Of a stretch of 24,841 nucleotides of DNA, positions 1-8,452 are shown one piece after another. The position numbers were made by a program, and so were the translations under genes. The notes under the pieces were generated by a model, which saw only the letters and a list, made by a program, of their open reading frames with translations, searched no databases and was not told the origin of the DNA. This DNA is from Candidatus Poribacteria bacterium (lineage in GTDB: Bacteria; Poribacteria; DTPJ01; WJIO01). Location of the stretch: NCBI GenBank assembly GCA_014730235.1, contig WJIO01000211.1:1-24841 (forward strand), in the 5' to 3' direction. The number at the start of each line of letters is the position of its first letter. Position 1 is the stretch's first letter.

Positions 1-52
1 AAGCATAAAATCTATGTCCGTGAAAACTTTGGCTCTCCGGTTTGAATATGGT

Positions 53-162
53 AATAATTTGAAAATTTTCTCAGCTTGTCATTCCTGCTTTTGCAGGAAT
101 GACAAATGGAGAATATTTTTTTTCTTAATTGGACAATGTCTTTTACACTTCCACACTTAAAC
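53..162. repeat. Dispersed ~110-bp hairpin repeat, copy 1
   Basis: The core is a perfect 13-bp stem (76-88 with 93-105) around a TTTT loop, built on GTCATTCCTGC/GCAGGAATGAC. Similarity to the copy at 6787-6892 reaches well beyond the stem. The left flank shares TAATTTGAAAATT and the right flank shares a T-rich tract, ACAATGT and a CCA-ACT-AAAC block. The shared flanks suggest a mobile REP/MITE-like unit rather than an independent terminator. Confidence 0.75.
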
Positions 163-268
163 TGGATGAGCCAAAAATTTTGATACAGACTAAAAACTTT
201 ATTTGCTGCTCCGTTCTTCGCAATAACACAGAGATGTAAAATTTATGCTTGGAAATCGCACAGTTTCA

Positions 269-298
269 TTGACTTATTGATACTATTATTGATATAAT
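269..298 (+). promoter_or_regulatory. Sigma70-like promoter for the MFS-dehydratase pair
   Basis: TTGACT at 269-274 and TATAAT at 293-298 are separated by 18 bp. The predicted transcript would start near 305 and carry a leader of about 65 nt before the AGGAGG site at 358-363. The call rests on consensus match only, and the region is AT-rich, so chance matches are possible. Confidence 0.55.
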
Positions 299-369
299 TA
301 TCTAACATAATAATGATTAATACCTTTCTAATAATTACATTGACATAAAATTTCAACAGGAGGAAAACC

Positions 370-1752
370 ATAAATAACAAAGAAAAAACTATAGTAGCTT
401 TAGCCTGCACAGGACATGCCCTTACTCATACTTACATGTTGATCCTTCCTGCCTTGTTATTTCAGCTTAAAGACCACTTTGGTATTAGTGTAACACAGGT
501 TACATATTTGGGAACTATATGTTATTTCTTATATGGATTTATGGCTCTTCCCGGTGGTTTTATAGCTGATAAGCTGGGTTATAAAGTCGTTTTAGGTGCT
601 TTTTTTATAGGCACGCCTTTAGCCGCATGTGTTGTTGGATCAGCCAACAGCGTATTTACTCTGGGGTTAGGATTGGCACTCTTGGGATTATTTGCCAGTT
701 TATATCATCCTTCAGGTTTATCCATGATCTCTCACAATGTAAGAACAAGAGGAAAAGCTTTAGGGCTTCATGGTATGGGTGGAAATCTGGGCCTGGCCTT
801 TTCCCCTGTTATAGCAGGAACTATCGCCATGAGGTTATCTTGGCGATATTCTTATTATCTGCTTTCCCTACCCGGCTTTGTTGCAGGGATTATATTTCTT
901 TTTAGCTTACGCACAATTCTTAAATCAGATGATGGATCAGAAGCAGATTATGCAAATATTAATATAAATCAGCAAAACCATAAATTAAGATTTGCCGCCA
1001 TCTTTCTGCTTTATGCAGCCATGACTCTCAACGGTTTTTGCTATCGAGGTATGATAACCATGCTGCCAACTTACCTGGGTAAGTTTGAAATTGACACCCG
1101 GTTTGTTGATAACCTGAAAGCAGGAAATATAACACCGGAATTAAGAAAAACCTTTAAGGATAATGATGCACCCATTTCAGAAGACGCAACACTGGAAACT
1201 GAAGAGAAAGGCAGAAAGTGGTTAATCTCTCAGGGGAAAAGCAAGTATACTGTTATCAACGAGGGGAATGGTCTGAACGTATACGGCCGGCATGCGGCAA
1301 AAGGTGGTTTATTTGCCACTATGGTTCTTCTTGTAGGGATGATTGGTCAGTATATGGGCGGTCATTTTTCGGATAAACACCGGAAAACAAGGCTTTATCT
1401 GTTGTTTAATTCCATAAGCTTGCCGTTTATGATCCTCATAGGATTATTGTCTGGTTACTTTATTATAGTTGTCGCTGCATTATTCGCTCTATTTCATTTT
1501 GCAAATCAACCTGTGGAGAATAACCTCATTGCTCAGTATACCTCATCGAAATTGAGAAGCAGTGGATACGGATTAAAGTTTTTCCTGACATTTGGTATTG
1601 GTTCTTTTGCCGCAGGCTTTTCTGGATATGTTGCGGATAACTTTGGCTTCAACTCCGTCTTTTTAGTTCTTGGTGGCGTTATATTTTTGATAGTTCTGGT
1701 TTTAATATTGCTCAACATATACGCGGGAGAAAAGGTTGGAAATTCGCAGTAA
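370..1752 (+). CDS. MFS transporter, apparent AUA start codon
   Basis: A major facilitator superfamily permease of about 460 residues with multiple hydrophobic helices. An early-loop motif resembling [11 protein letters not shown] matches the MFS motif A region, and a second such motif ([10 protein letters not shown]) lies in the C-terminal half. The first ATG in frame (436) has no Shine-Dalgarno and would remove most of helix 1. The frame stays open back to 349, and AGGAGG at 358-363 sits 6 nt before an ATA at 370. The added residues ([21 protein letters not shown]) continue naturally into the first helix, so initiation at AUA is favoured. About 65 hydrophilic residues are inserted between the two halves, in what should be the helix 7-8 loop. 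The stop overlaps the next gene by 17 nt, suggesting translational coupling and a related substrate. The substrate itself cannot be read from sequence. Confidence 0.8.
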   Translation: MNNKEKTIVALACTGHALTHTYMLILPALLFQLKDHFGISVTQVTYLGTICYFLYGFMALPGGFIADKLGYKVVLGAFFIGTPLAACVVGSANSVFTLGLGLALLGLFASLYHPSGLSMISHNVRTRGKALGLHGMGGNLGLAFSPVIAGTIAMRLSWRYSYYLLSLPGFVAGIIFLFSLRTILKSDDGSEADYANININQQNHKLRFAAIFLLYAAMTLNGFCYRGMITMLPTYLGKFEIDTRFVDNLKAGNITPELRKTFKDNDAPISEDATLETEEKGRKWLISQGKSKYTVINEGNGLNVYGRHAAKGGLFATMVLLVGMIGQYMGGHFSDKHRKTRLYLLFNSISLPFMILIGLLSGYFIIVVAALFALFHFANQPVENNLIAQYTSSKLRSSGYGLKFFLTFGIGSFAAGFSGYVADNFGFNSVFLVLGGVIFLIVLVLILLNIYAGEKVGNSQ

Positions 1753-3415
1753 AAAGACGCTGGGTGGCATTGATGGAACGTATGCCCGATCCCTGTATCG
1801 GGGATGCGGATTTACCGGAGCAGACTTGTCCAGACCACTGGTAGCTGTGGTCAATTCCTGGACAGAAGCTAACCCCGGGCATTATCATCTACGCCAACTG
1901 ACGGAGCATGTAAAGAAAGGTATCATCTCATCTGGCGGTAATCCCGTTGAATTTTGCACCATTGCCCCATGTGATGGCATTGCCCAGGGTGCTGGTATGC
2001 ACTATATTTTACCGACCAGGGAGATAATCGCGGCTTCAGTGGAAATGATGATTAACGCCCATCAATTCGATGCAGCGATTATGATCTGCTCCTGCGACAA
2101 AATTATTCCGGGTATGCTTATGGCTGCGGTGAGATGCAATATTCCGACTATATTTGTAACCGGCGGAACAGCTTTGCCTTTTGATAATCCAGAAGGCGGT
2201 AATCCCGTAGTAGCCTGCGACGTTAAAGAGGCTGTAGGTAGATATAAATCCGGGAAAATTGATGCTACCCAGTTGTCATATATCGAAGCCAACACCTGTG
2301 CAAGTCCGGGCGCTTGTAGTATGATGGGTACGGCTAACACTATGGCCTGTATATCTGAAGCTCTGGGAATTTCAATGCCGGGAACATCCACCATGCTGGC
2401 GGTAAGTTCCGGGAAAATGGCATCGGCAAGGCTGGCTGGAGAGCAAATTTTGTCGCTCCTGGAGAAAGATATTAAACCGAAGGACATTATTACGGAAAAA
2501 TCCATACAAAACGCCATTAGATTGGGAGTTTCCATCGGCGGATCAACCAATATGCTGTTGCATATCCCGGCCCTGGCCTATGAAATAGGTTTGGATATAC
2601 CTATGGAAACCTTCGATAAATTCAGCAGAGAAACCCCGCTTCTGACAAAGCTTAAACCTGCATCAAAATATAACCTGCTGGACTTTCACAAGGCTGGTGG
2701 TGTTCCTGCTGTTATGAATGAAATGCGAAAGCTCTTGAATTTAGACACAATGACAGTAACAGGAAAAGCTACAGGGGAAAATCTATCAGGTGCAAAAGTA
2801 TTTAGCCAGGATGTGATATACAGTATAAATCGTCCTCTCGCCTTTGAAGGTGGAATTGCAGTTCTTAATGGTTCTCTTGCTCCTAAAGGAGCGGTGGTAA
2901 AGCAAAGCGCGGTTGTGCCGGAAATGCTGATTCATTCGGGCCCGGCCAGGGTGTTTGAATGCGAAGAGGATGTTAGGGATTACATGTCATCGGATAATGT
3001 CAAACCCGGTGATGTTTTGGTCATAAGAAACGAAGGCCCGAAGGGCAGCCCGGGTATGCGGGAACTTTCAATTCCTGCAGCCATGCTTATTGGCATGGGG
3101 CTTGGTAATTCCGTCGCTATGATCACCGACGGTCGGTATTCCGGGGCATCCCGCGGCCCCTGTATCGGTCATGTTTGTCCAGAAGCTGCTGAGGGCGGAC
3201 CCATTGCCATAGTAAAAGATGGTGATATAATAGATATTGACATACCCAATCGCACCCTTAACGTAAGGCTTTCTCAGGATGAATTATCAAAGCGTCGCGA
3301 AGAATGGAAACCAGAACCTTCAAAGTCTAAAGGTGGTTTTCTCAGTTTATATCAAAGGCTGGTTGCCGGTGCTGATAAAGGGGCAGTATTAGATGCTTTT
3401 TCTATTCGGCCTTGA
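1736..3415 (+). CDS. IlvD/Edd-family dehydratase (dihydroxy-acid or sugar-acid)
   Basis: A 559-residue Fe-S dehydratase starting at TTG, with GGGAG at 1725-1729 placed 6 nt upstream. Family landmarks are clear: [14 protein letters not shown] near residue 40, [13 protein letters not shown] around 118-130, GGSTNMLLH, and [20 protein letters not shown] near the C-terminus. Cluster-ligand positions Cys120 and Cys194 are present, and Gly48 occupies the third position, as in E. coli IlvD. However, the usual CPTCGSCSGM block reads [16 protein letters not shown], with Pro191 in place of the middle cysteine. That resembles sugar-acid dehydratases of the same superfamily. The family makes 2-keto acids from 2,3-dihydroxy acids, either in valine/isoleucine synthesis or in aldonate breakdown. 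Overlap with a transporter gene, and no other ilv gene in view, make a sugar-acid role plausible. Automated annotation would probably say ilvD. Confidence 0.85.
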   Translation: MEIRSKKTLGGIDGTYARSLYRGCGFTGADLSRPLVAVVNSWTEANPGHYHLRQLTEHVKKGIISSGGNPVEFCTIAPCDGIAQGAGMHYILPTREIIAASVEMMINAHQFDAAIMICSCDKIIPGMLMAAVRCNIPTIFVTGGTALPFDNPEGGNPVVACDVKEAVGRYKSGKIDATQLSYIEANTCASPGACSMMGTANTMACISEALGISMPGTSTMLAVSSGKMASARLAGEQILSLLEKDIKPKDIITEKSIQNAIRLGVSIGGSTNMLLHIPALAYEIGLDIPMETFDKFSRETPLLTKLKPASKYNLLDFHKAGGVPAVMNEMRKLLNLDTMTVTGKATGENLSGAKVFSQDVIYSINRPLAFEGGIAVLNGSLAPKGAVVKQSAVVPEMLIHSGPARVFECEEDVRDYMSSDNVKPGDVLVIRNEGPKGSPGMRELSIPAAMLIGMGLGNSVAMITDGRYSGASRGPCIGHVCPEAAEGGPIAIVKDGDIIDIDIPNRTLNVRLSQDELSKRREEWKPEPSKSKGGFLSLYQRLVAGADKGAVLDAFSIRP

Positions 3416-3440
3416 CAATATCCCGGATTATCGTTAGAAT
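3412..3440 (+). promoter_or_regulatory. Sigma70-like promoter overlapping the dehydratase stop
   Basis: TTGACA at 3412-3417 and TAGAAT at 3435-3440 have the ideal 17-bp spacing. The -35 box overlaps the dehydratase stop codon. The transcript would begin around 3447, about 27 nt before the next start codon, leaving room for the ATCGGAGG ribosome binding site. Confidence 0.65.
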
Positions 3441-3473
3441 TTTCTTGAGCTTGCTTAATATCGGAGGACAAAA

Positions 3474-4556
3474 ATGCCGTTACGTCACGTTTATACTGGG
3501 ATATTAATTACATTACTTATTGTTGGCATAATAATGCCAGTTCAGGCTCAGAGTGGAGATAAAATTGCAGTATTATATTTCAAAGACCAAAGCGGTTTTG
3601 ACTCCGGCGGCTGCCTGTCAATATGGCCATTCAGATCTATATTTGGAACAGGAAAACAGCGGGAAAAATGGGATTTGCAATCTGGTTTCCGGGATATGCT
3701 GAATGAAAAGCTGGTAGAAAACGGCTATGAAATAGTAGAAACAAAATATGCAGATCAATCTATCGAAGACCTGGGAAAAGATAATCTCTCTGCTCTAGCT
3801 TCTAAATTAAATGCGGATATGATGATAATCGGTGATATAAGGAATTTTGGTCAACACCGTATGCGAGCCAGTTCTCAGGGACCCACAGTATATAACCCCA
3901 GCGAAACCACCCGAATGGTAGCCATGGGAGGAATTGGAGGATTTTATTATTCTTCAAGAGTTGAAACAAATATGACCTTTTATGATGATTCCGGCGATGT
4001 ATTAAAAGAAATACAGGTAGAATCCAAAAAGAACCTGGCTGACTTTTATATGGGTGTGGGACCCATGACATATCACCGGGGGGATACAGAACAGGATGAA
4101 AAAACTGAGGTAGAACCACCTATAGTTGATTATGACAAGCTGGACAAGATGAAATTCGGCACAGAGGAATTCAAAAATAAAACCCTTTTCGGCCTGGCAA
4201 CTATGGATGTAATGGATAAAGTAGTCAGTGAAGTGCAGGAATATATGAAACCTACGGAAATAATTGATGTTGAAGGTAAGATAATATATGTAGGCACAGG
4301 AAAACGCCTGAAAAACAATCAGGTATACATCGATCTGGGGGCCATTGATGGCCTTAAACCGGGACTCAAGTTAGGTGTATATCTGGAACCGGTTATTCTG
4401 GTTGATCCTGATACTGGCGAAGAAATTGGTAATATTGAAGAAAAAAAGATCGCCGAAATAAAGGTAATCAAAGTCGAAGCTGATCACCTATCCATAGCCG
4501 AAGTTATAAATAAAACAGAGGAAATTGAGAAAGGAAATTTTGTTAAAGCGAAATGA
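3474..4556 (+). CDS. Exported CsgG-like/FlgT-like protein
   Basis: A 360-residue protein with an N-terminal signal peptide: a hydrophobic stretch from about residue 9, with likely cleavage after VQA near residue 25. The mature N-terminal half (KIAVLYFKDQSG, then a predicted helix with GFRDMLNEKLVENGYEIVE, then NADMMIIGDIRNF) follows the TolB-N/CsgG pattern of lipoprotein and secretion assembly proteins. The C-terminal part (GKIIYVGTGKRLKNNQVYID, then GAIDGLKPGLKLGVY and an EIKVIKVEADHLSIAEVI strand) resembles the FlgT C-terminal domain. The likely location is the periplasm or the inner face of the outer membrane. No lipobox is present, unlike true CsgG, and no curli or flagellar genes are nearby, so a specific role cannot be assigned. 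A GGAGG site and a dedicated promoter precede it. Confidence 0.75.
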   Translation: MPLRHVYTGILITLLIVGIIMPVQAQSGDKIAVLYFKDQSGFDSGGCLSIWPFRSIFGTGKQREKWDLQSGFRDMLNEKLVENGYEIVETKYADQSIEDLGKDNLSALASKLNADMMIIGDIRNFGQHRMRASSQGPTVYNPSETTRMVAMGGIGGFYYSSRVETNMTFYDDSGDVLKEIQVESKKNLADFYMGVGPMTYHRGDTEQDEKTEVEPPIVDYDKLDKMKFGTEEFKNKTLFGLATMDVMDKVVSEVQEYMKPTEIIDVEGKIIYVGTGKRLKNNQVYIDLGAIDGLKPGLKLGVYLEPVILVDPDTGEEIGNIEEKKIAEIKVIKVEADHLSIAEVINKTEEIEKGNFVKAK

Positions 4557-4660
4557 TTAATTCTCCGGGTTGGCTTGAATCTTTTGCAGATGAACCTAAT
4601 GTAAATTTCCTCTCACCGGTTATTGGGGATATCGAATATGTTATGTATATAACCAAATAA
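4553..4660 (+). CDS. Small 35-codon ORF overlapping upstream stop
   Basis: An ATG overlaps the stop of the CsgG/FlgT-like gene in the ATGA configuration common in translationally coupled operons. The ORF ends with TAA at 4660, 35 nt before gatA. The peptide begins MINSPGWLESFADEPN, is acidic and mixed in composition, and has no transmembrane stretch. I do not recognise it. There is no separate Shine-Dalgarno, so expression would depend on reinitiation. It could equally be a chance ORF or the remnant of a longer gene. Confidence 0.3.
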   Translation: MINSPGWLESFADEPNVNFLSPVIGDIEYVMYITK

Positions 4661-4695
4661 AGTATTTGTATTAGTATTTTTCGAAAGGATAAAAA

Positions 4696-6159
4696 ATGGA
4701 ATTATGTCATCTTGCAGCCCATGACATACACCATCTGCTGGTAAAGCGTGAGGTAAGTTCAGTTGAAGTAACTGAATCAGTTTTCCGGCAGATTGATAAA
4801 GTGGAAGACACTATAAATTCTTATATTATGCTGGACAGGGTAAAAGCCCTGAATAAGGCATCAGAAGTTGACAAGAAAATCAGCGCGGGAGAAAAAATTC
4901 CACATTTAGCCGGTATACCCATGGCCATAAAGGATAACATGTGTACCAATGGACTTCTTACAACCTGCGGTTCAAATATACTTAATAATTATATCCCTCC
5001 CTACGACGCTACAGTCGTTAAAAAACTCCGGGAGCAGGATGTAGTTATTATTGGTAAAGCCAATATGGATGAATTTGCCATGGGTTCGTCAACTGAAACG
5101 TCTTATTTTGGTATTACCCGTAACCCATGGGATACCAACACAGTTCCCGGCGGCTCCAGCGGTGGCTCAGTCACAGCTACTACAGCAGGAGAAGCCATAT
5201 GCGCCCTGGGATCCGATACCGGAGGTTCTATAAGACAACCTGCATCCCTTTGCAGTGTTGTAGGATTAAAGCCCACCTACGGTAGGGTTTCCCGCTATGG
5301 TCTTGTGGCCTTTGCATCGTCGCTAGATCAGATAGGGCCCATTACCAAGGATGTTACGGATTCCGCTTTGCTGCTTAATGCCATCAGCGGCAGGGATGAG
5401 ATGGATTCCACATCTGTGGATTTACCTGTGCCGGATTACACAAAAAGCCTTATTAACGATATAAAAGGTATAAAGATCGGCATACCTGAAGAATATTTTG
5501 TAGATGATGGGATGGATCCAGAGGTTAACCAAAAAGTCAGGGATGCAATAGACCTGTTGAGTAAATTAGGTGCGGAATGTGAGGATGTATCACTTCCGAC
5601 TACTGAATATGGAATTGCCGATTACCAGATCATATCCAGGGCCGAAGCCAGTTCCAATCTGGCCAGGTTTGACGGTACGCGTTACGGTTATAGAGCAGAA
5701 AATGCAGAATCCCTGATGAATATGTATAAAAAAACCCGCAGCGAGGGATTTGGCCCGGAGGTTAAGCTGCGTATAATGCTGGGAACTTATGCCTTAAGCA
5801 CAGGTTATTATGACGCATATTATCTTAAAGCCCAGAAGGTTCGCACCCTTATCAAAAATGATTTCGATAAGGCCTTTGAAAAGTTCGATGTACTGGTTAC
5901 CCCTACATCACCCACAACGGCTTTTAAGATCGGTGAAAAAACTGATGATCCGTTGACTATGTATCTATCGGATATTTTTACCGTAAACTGCAACATGGCA
6001 GGGATCCCTGGTATATCAATACCTTGCGGATTTAGCTCTTCAGGCCTGCCTATCGGATTACAGATACTGGGAAAACCCTTTGACGAAGAGACCATATTTA
6101 GGGTATCCTATACATTTGAGCAAAATACTGATTACCATAGCAAGAGACCAAATATTTAA
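4696..6159 (+). CDS. gatA: Glu-tRNA(Gln)/Asp-tRNA(Asn) amidotransferase subunit A
   Basis: An amidase-signature enzyme of 487 residues, the normal GatA length. It supplies ammonia from glutamine to convert mischarged Glu-tRNA(Gln) or Asp-tRNA(Asn). The catalytic triad is visible at the canonical numbering: Lys79 in AIKDN, cis-Ser154 in GGSSGGS and nucleophile Ser178 in SDTGGSIRQ. The C-terminal region ([15 protein letters not shown], then [15 protein letters not shown]) is typical of GatA rather than of generic amidases. A GAAAGGA site lies about 8 nt before the ATG. Partner genes gatB and gatC are not in the window, so the complex must be completed from elsewhere. Residues in the aspS product here suggest the Asp-tRNA(Asn) route is used. 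Confidence 0.95.
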   Translation: MELCHLAAHDIHHLLVKREVSSVEVTESVFRQIDKVEDTINSYIMLDRVKALNKASEVDKKISAGEKIPHLAGIPMAIKDNMCTNGLLTTCGSNILNNYIPPYDATVVKKLREQDVVIIGKANMDEFAMGSSTETSYFGITRNPWDTNTVPGGSSGGSVTATTAGEAICALGSDTGGSIRQPASLCSVVGLKPTYGRVSRYGLVAFASSLDQIGPITKDVTDSALLLNAISGRDEMDSTSVDLPVPDYTKSLINDIKGIKIGIPEEYFVDDGMDPEVNQKVRDAIDLLSKLGAECEDVSLPTTEYGIADYQIISRAEASSNLARFDGTRYGYRAENAESLMNMYKKTRSEGFGPEVKLRIMLGTYALSTGYYDAYYLKAQKVRTLIKNDFDKAFEKFDVLVTPTSPTTAFKIGEKTDDPLTMYLSDIFTVNCNMAGIPGISIPCGFSSSGLPIGLQILGKPFDEETIFRVSYTFEQNTDYHSKRPNI

Positions 6160-6234
6160 AAATAATAATATAAAAACTCGACCTGGGGGGAGAATTGATT
6201 GCTGGGTTGAGTATGATGGGAGGAAGTAGAAACA

Positions 6235-6759
6235 ATGTCTCGAAAGTCTCGAAAAACTGATTTCAGAACGCGAATTGGTGTTCTATCTGATACCCACATA
6301 CCGAAACAAGCTCAGAATCTGCCTGATAAACTTCTTGAGGAATTTGCTACCCTTGATTTTATTATCCATGCAGGGGATTTTGAAAATATTGACGCTTTAA
6401 AAGCTTTGAAAAAAGTAAATCGCCTGGTTGCAGTATCAGGAAATATGGATTCAGGTAAAGTCAAGCGAGAGCTTACTAGTCGGGAAGTGCTTAATGTTGA
6501 CCATTACAAGATCGGTATAATACACGGATGGGGAGATCCCCACTCTCTGCCTAAAAGAATGATGGAAGAATTCAAAGACGATGAGGTTGACTGCGTTGTT
6601 TTTGGTCATTCACATCAGGTATATAATGAAATTATTAATGATGTGTTGATGTTTAATCCAGGAAGCCCAACAGATACTATATACGCGCATTTTAAATCTT
6701 ACGGAATATTGGAGACTTCTCCTGATGGTGTTAGCGGTGAAATAATTCATCCGGAATAA
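6235..6759 (+). CDS. YfcE/MJ0936-family metallophosphoesterase
   Basis: A 174-residue calcineurin-like phosphoesterase of the small, cap-less YfcE/MJ0936 type. The metal-binding motifs appear in the expected order: SDTH (residues 18-21), HAGDF near 50, GNMD near 75, HGWGD near 100 and GHSH near 125, followed by NPGSP. Such proteins hydrolyse phosphodiesters in vitro with Mn or similar metals, and physiological substrates are mostly unknown. The start follows GGGAGG by about 11 nt. A basic leader of roughly 12 residues precedes the first beta strand. It sits between gatA (75 nt upstream) and a repeat copy downstream. Confidence 0.88.
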   Translation: MSRKSRKTDFRTRIGVLSDTHIPKQAQNLPDKLLEEFATLDFIIHAGDFENIDALKALKKVNRLVAVSGNMDSGKVKRELTSREVLNVDHYKIGIIHGWGDPHSLPKRMMEEFKDDEVDCVVFGHSHQVYNEIINDVLMFNPGSPTDTIYAHFKSYGILETSPDGVSGEIIHPE

Positions 6760-6786
6760 TTTTGCTTTTCATGGTTAAATGTGGAA

Positions 6787-6892
6787 ATAATTTGAAAATT
6801 CTCTCAACATGTCATTCCTGCGGAAGCAGGAATGACAAATAAATAAGATTTTTTCTTATTCATACAATGTTTTATTATTTCCAAACTCAAAC
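6787..6892. repeat. Dispersed ~110-bp hairpin repeat, copy 2
   Basis: The stem is 12 bp (6810-6821 with 6826-6837) around a GGAA loop, using the same GTCATTCCTGC core as the copy at 53-162. Left and right flanks also align with that copy. It ends about 20 nt before the Memo-AMMECR1 start codon and so forms most of that gene's upstream region. Confidence 0.75.
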
Positions 6893-6912
6893 CGAAAGAA
6901 CTAACAATAAGT

Positions 6913-8421
6913 ATGAGTAAAAACCTCACACCATTTTTAATAATTTTAATGATCCTGCTTACAGCCTGCGGAAGAGCCAGTGGGGAAAGCAAAGTCCGTA
7001 AAGCTGCCCATGCAGATGGAATGTGGTATCCAGGTAAAGCAGATGAGTTATCCAGATTAGTAGATGGATACCTTAACAATGCGGAAAAGCAGAACGTATC
7101 GGGTAAGGTTATGGGCCTAATAGTTCCCCATGCAGGTTATCGCTACTGCGGTCATGTGGCAGCACAAGCTTATAAGCAGATAATGGGTATGAAATTTGAA
7201 ACCGTTGTAATTATCGGCACAAGCCACAATTACAGGTTTTCAGGAGCATCAGTTTACCCTGAAGGAGTATACAGAAACCCTTTGGGTGATGTTGAAATTG
7301 ATGAAAAAATAGCCAGGAGTTTAACTGCCCAAAACGATTCAATAGGCTTTTGGGAAAAAGCCCATATTCCAGAACATTCTCTGGAAAATCAGATTCCCTT
7401 TTTGCAGAGAACCCTTTCGGATTTTAAGATAGTTCCTGTACTTATGGGAAATACAAAAGTCGAAGACCGTAAAATGCTTACAGATGCACTGGTAAAAGTC
7501 CTGAATGGGAAAAATGTTCTTCTTATAGCCAGCACAGATATGTCGCATTATCTGGAATATGATGAGGCGGTAAAAGCCGATAAATTCACAATTTCTACTC
7601 TGGAAAAAAATGATACAGACATGGCAGAATCACAGTTAAACAGCTACATGAAAAAAGAGATTAATGAACTCCATTGTATGATGTGCGCAAGAGAATCAGT
7701 CTTTGTTGTTATGGATACAGCAAAAAGACTGGGCGCAGATTCTATTAAAATACTGAAATATGCAAACTCCGGTGATATTCCCGATGGTAACAAAGATAGG
7801 GTGGTGGGATATATGGCAGCTATGATGTTTAAATCTGGTAAAGATGAAAATGTAAATTCTTCTAAACCTCTGGACTATCCACTAAATGAGGAACAAAAAG
7901 AATATCTACTAAAATTAGTCCGGGATCGAATTGAAACTTATGTTAAAACTGGAAAGAAAAAAGATTATAAAACTGATGATAAAAGGTTGAAGGTAAAGCA
8001 GGGAGCTTTTGTCACTCTAAAGAAAAATAAAGTTCTGCGCGGTTGTATCGGATATATAGAGCCTTTGGAGCCACTGGTTGACACTGTGGCAGACATGGCC
8101 CTGGCTGCAGCTACTCAGGACCCGCGCTTTCCTCCTGTATCTGAAAATGAGTTGGATGATATACATATAGAAATTTCTGTATTATCTATCCCCCGTAAAA
8201 CCCCAAATGCGGATGAGATTGAAATGGGCAAACATGGGGTTATTGTGCAAAAAGGTTTTAAAAAGGGTGTTTTTCTTCCCCAGGTTGCCAATGAAACAGG
8301 TTGGGATAAAAAGACATTTCTGGAACATTTATGCTGGAGTAAAGCGGGATTGTCAAAAGATGCATGGAAAGAAAAGGATACAGATTTATATACCTTTACG
8401 GCACAGCTTTTTGAAGAATAG
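6913..8421 (+). CDS. Lipoprotein with fused Memo and AMMECR1 domains
   Basis: A 502-residue protein. Residues 1-19 form a lipoprotein signal with lipobox LTAC (Cys19), so it should be exported and membrane-anchored. A Memo-like domain (about 30-310) carries the conserved metal-site pattern: His73 in VPHAGY, His105 in GTSH, EHSLENQIPFLQ, STDMSHY, and a cysteine in the CMMCARE segment. An AMMECR1 domain fills about 320-500, with the hallmark LRGCIG near residue 376 and TQDPRFPP. These correspond to components B and A of the AmmeMemoRadiSam set, whose function is unknown. The radical-SAM partner is not in the window. No good Shine-Dalgarno precedes the ATG, which was chosen because the signal peptide starts there. 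A second Memo gene follows 31 nt downstream. Confidence 0.9.
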   Translation: MSKNLTPFLIILMILLTACGRASGESKVRKAAHADGMWYPGKADELSRLVDGYLNNAEKQNVSGKVMGLIVPHAGYRYCGHVAAQAYKQIMGMKFETVVIIGTSHNYRFSGASVYPEGVYRNPLGDVEIDEKIARSLTAQNDSIGFWEKAHIPEHSLENQIPFLQRTLSDFKIVPVLMGNTKVEDRKMLTDALVKVLNGKNVLLIASTDMSHYLEYDEAVKADKFTISTLEKNDTDMAESQLNSYMKKEINELHCMMCARESVFVVMDTAKRLGADSIKILKYANSGDIPDGNKDRVVGYMAAMMFKSGKDENVNSSKPLDYPLNEEQKEYLLKLVRDRIETYVKTGKKKDYKTDDKRLKVKQGAFVTLKKNKVLRGCIGYIEPLEPLVDTVADMALAAATQDPRFPPVSENELDDIHIEISVLSIPRKTPNADEIEMGKHGVIVQKGFKKGVFLPQVANETGWDKKTFLEHLCWSKAGLSKDAWKEKDTDLYTFTAQLFEE

Positions 8422-8452
8422 TGTTTTATAGTTATTTAAAGAGGTGATTTTG

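Larger units (their letters stand above)
1..369. other. Intergenic leader region at left edge
   Basis: No convincing coding sequence is seen on either strand. The left part holds one copy of a dispersed hairpin repeat (about 53-162). The right part holds a sigma70-like promoter (269-298) and the Shine-Dalgarno AGGAGG at 358-363 that serves the MFS gene. The stretch between about 163 and 268 is AT-rich and shows nothing I can name. Confidence 0.6.

Noticed and set aside
313-348. Ile/Leu-containing 11-residue ORF upstream of the MFS-dehydratase pair, possible ilv-type leader
   Set aside because: No Shine-Dalgarno, no clustering of branched-chain codons beyond AT bias, and no terminator/antiterminator hairpins follow.
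436-438. ATG at 436 as the MFS start
   Set aside because: No ribosome binding site, and starting there would remove most of the first membrane helix, whereas AGGAGG is perfectly placed for the ATA at 370.
8444-8452. GTG at 8444 as start of the second Memo gene
   Set aside because: The GTG is part of the GAGGTG ribosome binding site that serves the ATG at 8453.
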